Positions 34,062 to 36,606 of a DNA stretch of 36,606 bases are shown in pieces. The translations under genes and the position numbers were made by a program. Below the pieces are notes generated by a model. It was not told where the DNA came from, did not search any database, and saw only the letters and a program-made list of their open reading frames with translations. Position 1 is the first letter of the stretch; each line of letters begins with the position of its first letter. The stretch comes from Lachnospiraceae bacterium (lineage in GTDB: Bacteria; Bacillota; Clostridia; Lachnospirales; Lachnospiraceae), in assembly GCA_021201095.1 (NCBI GenBank), contig JAJQFO010000320.1, positions 1-36,606 on the forward strand, in the 5' to 3' direction.

Positions 34062-34161
34062 GCTTCCCATAATATAACTTATCGGAAGGAAAACGCGCTT
34101 GTGGGTTTTCTCCCGATAGGTTAACGACAGAATCGCCAGATTATGGAGCATTATGGGAAGC
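34062..34161 (+). other. Long multi-stem hairpin after glycerate kinase
   Basis: Outer 12-bp perfect stem GCTTCCCATAAT (34062-34073) with 34150-34161. Inner stem AACTTATCGG (34076-34085) with CCGATAGGTT (34113-34122), one G-U pair. Innermost GAAAAC (34089-34094) with GTTTTC (34105-34110). GGTTTTCTT follows the outer stem. Could be an extended terminator or a structured RNA. Confidence 0.65.
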
Positions 34162-34202
34162 GGTTTTCTTCGCATAACAATTTTCCTGTAAATAAAATAC
34201 AG

Positions 34203-34237
34203 AAGCCACCGGGCAGGAATGCTGCGGTGGCTTTATT
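34203..34237 (+). terminator. Intrinsic terminator
   Basis: AAGCCACCG (34203-34211) pairs with CGGTGGCTT (34225-34233), followed by TATT. Best terminator candidate for glxK. Confidence 0.75.
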
Positions 34238-34244
34238 ATGCACA

Positions 34245-34323
34245 CAGGCGCGAGTGGAAATTAACAGCTAAAGCTGCTCGCGCCTGGCGCAGCGGATAGG
34301 GGAGAGAAGCGTTCCCCTATCCG
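34245..34323. other. Two further perfect hairpins in the glxK-hydrolase gap
   Basis: CAGGCGCGAG (34245-34254) with 34277-34286, 10 bp; CGGATAGGGGA (34293-34303) with 34313-34323, 11 bp. Neither is followed by a clear T tract on the plus strand. Confidence 0.75.
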
Positions 34324-34410
34324 ATTGCACACGGCCGTCCTGCCCTGTTTGATTTCCATATTCCCCGGAAGACTGGAAATAAAATAGGCCAGTTTTTGTT
34401 AAATCCGCGC

Positions 34411-34439
34411 TTGACTTTATATTATCTATCAGTTAAAAT
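34411..34439 (+). promoter_or_regulatory. Promoter of the NlpC/P60 hydrolase gene
   Basis: TTGACT, 17-nt spacer, TAAAAT, about 55 nt before the start. Confidence 0.75.
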
Positions 34440-34499
34440 ATTAAAAAAGATTTAACGAAACTGTAAAAATTTTGTTACAAAAATGGTTGGGGAATGGAA

Positions 34500-36545
34500 A
34501 TGAAATATTCTTGGAAAAATGGTATGCATAAGGCGACAGGAGCAGAGTGTGCCGGGCGAAGGACTGCCATGGTGAAAAGTACAGGACTTGCTCTCTCACG
34601 GATGGTACTGGTAAGGAGCCTGGCTCTGACAGTATTTGTCATGCTGCTGTTTTTTGCACCGTCAATCAAGGCAGATGCGGCCTGGAAGACCACCACATCC
34701 GGCAAGATGTACACGATATCCGAGTCCCCGGGATATGCCACGGGACTTGTGAAAATTGGCTCTTACAAGTACTATTTTAACAGCAAGGGCATCATGCAGA
34801 CCGGATTCGTGACGGTCAATAAGAAGCTGTATTATTTTAACGAGAGCGGCCAGATGCAGTACGGCTGGATTACTGTAAATAAGAAAAAATATTACGCGAA
34901 TAAAAAGACCGGCGTCCTTTATGTATCCACATGGAGCGTGAGCGGGAAATATTATTTCCAGTCGGACGGCAGTATCGCGGTCAGCACATGGGTTGGCAAT
35001 AAATGGGTCAATGCAAGCGGCAAATACACGGGCAAGACCAAGACCGGTTTTGTAACATTTGAAGGGAATACCTATTATTATAAAAGCGCGACGCAGTATG
35101 TCACCGGCTGGTTTAAGGTGAGCGGCAAGTATTATTACGCAGACTCGGACGGTATCGTCCAGAAGAGCAAATGGATCGGAAAATGCTACGTAAACAGCAG
35201 CGGTGTGCGCGTGACCGGCATGAAAAAGATTGGCTCCAAGACATACCTGTTCCAGTCCAATGGTAAGATTTATTCCAAGCAATGGGTGAAGTATAACGGG
35301 AAATACTATTACTGCAACTCCAGCGGCGTTGTCCAGATGAGCAAGTGGCTCACGCTCAGCGGAAAGAAATATTATGTCAATTCCAGCGGCGTGCGTGTGA
35401 CCGGATGGAAGACGATCAGCAAGAAAAAATATTACTTCTCATCAACGGGTGTAATGCAGACCGGCGTACAGAAGATCAGCAGCAAGTTCTACTATCTTGG
35501 TTCGGACGGAGTCCTGGCCACCTCCGGTTGGGTGACCTCCAGATATTATGCGAACAGCAGCGGTGTGCTTCTGACCGGATTGCAGGCGATCGACGGGGAA
35601 ATTTATTATTTTGCCAAGGATACGGCAAAGAAAGCTCTGGGTAAGATGAAGACCGTCAGCGGCGCCACCTATTATTTCTCCTCCAGCAACGGAGCGGCGG
35701 TTCGGAGCCAGGAGGTGGAGATCAGCGGCAAGTACTATTACTTCGGCGAAGACGCCAAGATGGTGACGAGTACTTATGTTAACCAGTATTACTATGGAAG
35801 CGACGGCGCGAGGGACGACTCCAAGACGCTGAAGGCCGGATGGTATACGACCTCTTCCGGGACCTATTATCGGAACAGCAAAGGTCAGAATGTCACTGGC
35901 TGGATGTATAAAACCAACAGCGACACAGGCGAAAAGGACAAGTATTATCTGGATCCGGACAACAACGGAGCTATGGTGACCGGTGTGAAAAAAATCGGCT
36001 CAAAGAAGTATTACTTCTATTCGAGCGGAGCGATGGCGAAGTCAGTCACGATCGCGGTTGGTGCGACGGAATATACGATCAACTCAAAGGGTGTGATTAC
36101 CTCTGAATCCGGGATTACCGTAAGCGGCAGCTCGCAGGGCGCAAAGATCGCGGCATTCGCAATTCAGTATGTGGGCAATCCTTATGTATACGGTGGGACG
36201 AGCCTTACCAACGGTGCGGACTGCTCCGGATTTACCTATGCGGTGTTTGCAAGCTTCAGCATCAAGCTTTTGCGCACGGCGCAGCAGCAGATGAACGGCC
36301 CATCTTCGTCACAGATTAAATCCGGCTATGCCGAGGGGACGGAGGTCGAGGTGAGCCTTGACAGCCTGCAGCCGGGCGACCTGATCTTCTACGGGTCCGG
36401 CAGCTATGCCTCCCATGTGGCGATTTACATTGGCGACGGCAAGATAGTCCATGCCAGCAACTCGCAGGCTTATCCGGCCGGCGGCATCAAGATCTCAGAT
36501 TATGATTACAGCACGCCGATCAAGGCCATGCGGTACTGGTCATAA
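34500..36545 (+). CDS. Secreted NlpC/P60 peptidoglycan hydrolase with glucan-binding repeats
   Basis: 681 aa from ATG 34500 (GGGGA 6 nt upstream). ATG 34494 and ATG 34569 (GAAGGA 5 nt upstream) are alternatives; 34569 would give a more usual signal peptide, ending SIKADA. Residues about 60-520 are roughly 20 copies of a choline/glucan-binding type repeat (GWxxxxGKYYYxxSxGxxxxS; e.g. KYYYCNSSGVVQMSKW), which hold the protein on the cell surface. The C-terminal 135 residues are an NlpC/P60 (C40) domain: Cys575 in GADCSGF, His639 in SHVAIYIGDG, His651 in VHASNS, consistent with a gamma-D-glutamyl-diamino acid endopeptidase. Likely role: cell-wall turnover or daughter-cell separation. Single-gene unit with own promoter. 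Confidence 0.88.
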   Translation: MKYSWKNGMHKATGAECAGRRTAMVKSTGLALSRMVLVRSLALTVFVMLLFFAPSIKADAAWKTTTSGKMYTISESPGYATGLVKIGSYKYYFNSKGIMQTGFVTVNKKLYYFNESGQMQYGWITVNKKKYYANKKTGVLYVSTWSVSGKYYFQSDGSIAVSTWVGNKWVNASGKYTGKTKTGFVTFEGNTYYYKSATQYVTGWFKVSGKYYYADSDGIVQKSKWIGKCYVNSSGVRVTGMKKIGSKTYLFQSNGKIYSKQWVKYNGKYYYCNSSGVVQMSKWLTLSGKKYYVNSSGVRVTGWKTISKKKYYFSSTGVMQTGVQKISSKFYYLGSDGVLATSGWVTSRYYANSSGVLLTGLQAIDGEIYYFAKDTAKKALGKMKTVSGATYYFSSSNGAAVRSQEVEISGKYYYFGEDAKMVTSTYVNQYYYGSDGARDDSKTLKAGWYTTSSGTYYRNSKGQNVTGWMYKTNSDTGEKDKYYLDPDNNGAMVTGVKKIGSKKYYFYSSGAMAKSVTIAVGATEYTINSKGVITSESGITVSGSSQGAKIAAFAIQYVGNPYVYGGTSLTNGADCSGFTYAVFASFSIKLLRTAQQQMNGPSSSQIKSGYAEGTEVEVSLDSLQPGDLIFYGSGSYASHVAIYIGDGKIVHASNSQAYPAGGIKISDYDYSTPIKAMRYWS

Positions 36546-36606
36546 GAAACTGGAACGAGGCCATGCGGCACTGGTCATAAGGAACTGGAGCGGGAGCATG
36601 TGGCAC
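36523..36606 (+). repeat. 35-bp tandem repeat duplicating the 3' end of the hydrolase gene
   Basis: AGGCCATGCGG...CTGGTCATAAG recurs with a 35-bp period at 36523 and 36558; a third diverged copy (GGAGCATGTGGCAC) is cut by the window edge. The first copy includes the RYWS-stop end of the gene. Confidence 0.85.

Noticed and set aside
33512-34175. Minus-strand frames opposite the end of glycerate kinase
   Set aside because: They overlap conserved glycerate kinase motifs and the downstream hairpins, with no family similarity of their own.

Overview
The window looks like a chromosomal segment of a low-to-mid GC Gram-positive gut anaerobe, most likely a Lachnospiraceae-type Clostridia. The signs are LPXTG-anchored isopeptide pilins, a glucan-binding-repeat NlpC/P60 hydrolase, an HrcA/CIRCE-controlled Hsp20, strong AGGAGG ribosome sites and sigma-A promoters. 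The species cannot be named from sequence alone.

Region 1 (1-8142) is a nested mobile-element pile-up. An IS66-family element is represented only by a tnpB fragment (2-172) and the last 84 codons of tnpC (7776-8030), followed by its terminator and right end. Between these lie two different recombinase-in-trio (RIT) elements, each with three overlapping tyrosine-recombinase genes on the minus strand. RIT-1 (164-3688) is complete with both ends. RIT-2 (about 3689-7781) has only its right end; its ritC runs directly into the RIT-1 terminus. All three visible RIT ends share one layout: a 32-bp palindrome followed inward by three element-specific boxes at offsets 0, +17 and about +72, the last inverted.

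Region 2 (8143-8507) is a compact candidate type I toxin locus: a 31-aa hydrophobic peptide, its promoter, a leader and a 3' end that are complementary, and a convergent RNA region. Region 3 (8621-26126) is a surface-adhesion operon on the minus strand: a promoter with a structured leader, a 4303-aa LPXTG giant made of Cna_B domains (several with other domains nested inside them), then two paralogous LPXTG pilins. No sortase gene is present in the window.

Region 4 (26281-27299) is an Abi_2/AbiF-type HEPN protein preceded by its own promoter and a short pseudoknot-forming RNA that ends in a U-tract, i.e. a candidate RNA-controlled abortive-infection or toxin-antitoxin locus. Region 5 (27443-36606) holds a LytTR regulator, a 2-hydroxyacid dehydrogenase, a TatD-family hydrolase, CIRCE-controlled hsp20, glycerate kinase and a secreted NlpC/P60 hydrolase. 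Unusually, this region is full of short tandem repeats, both between genes and in frame inside conserved enzymes (39 bp, 60 bp, 45 bp), as if slippage or amplification were very active here.

No rRNA, tRNA or CRISPR array was seen.
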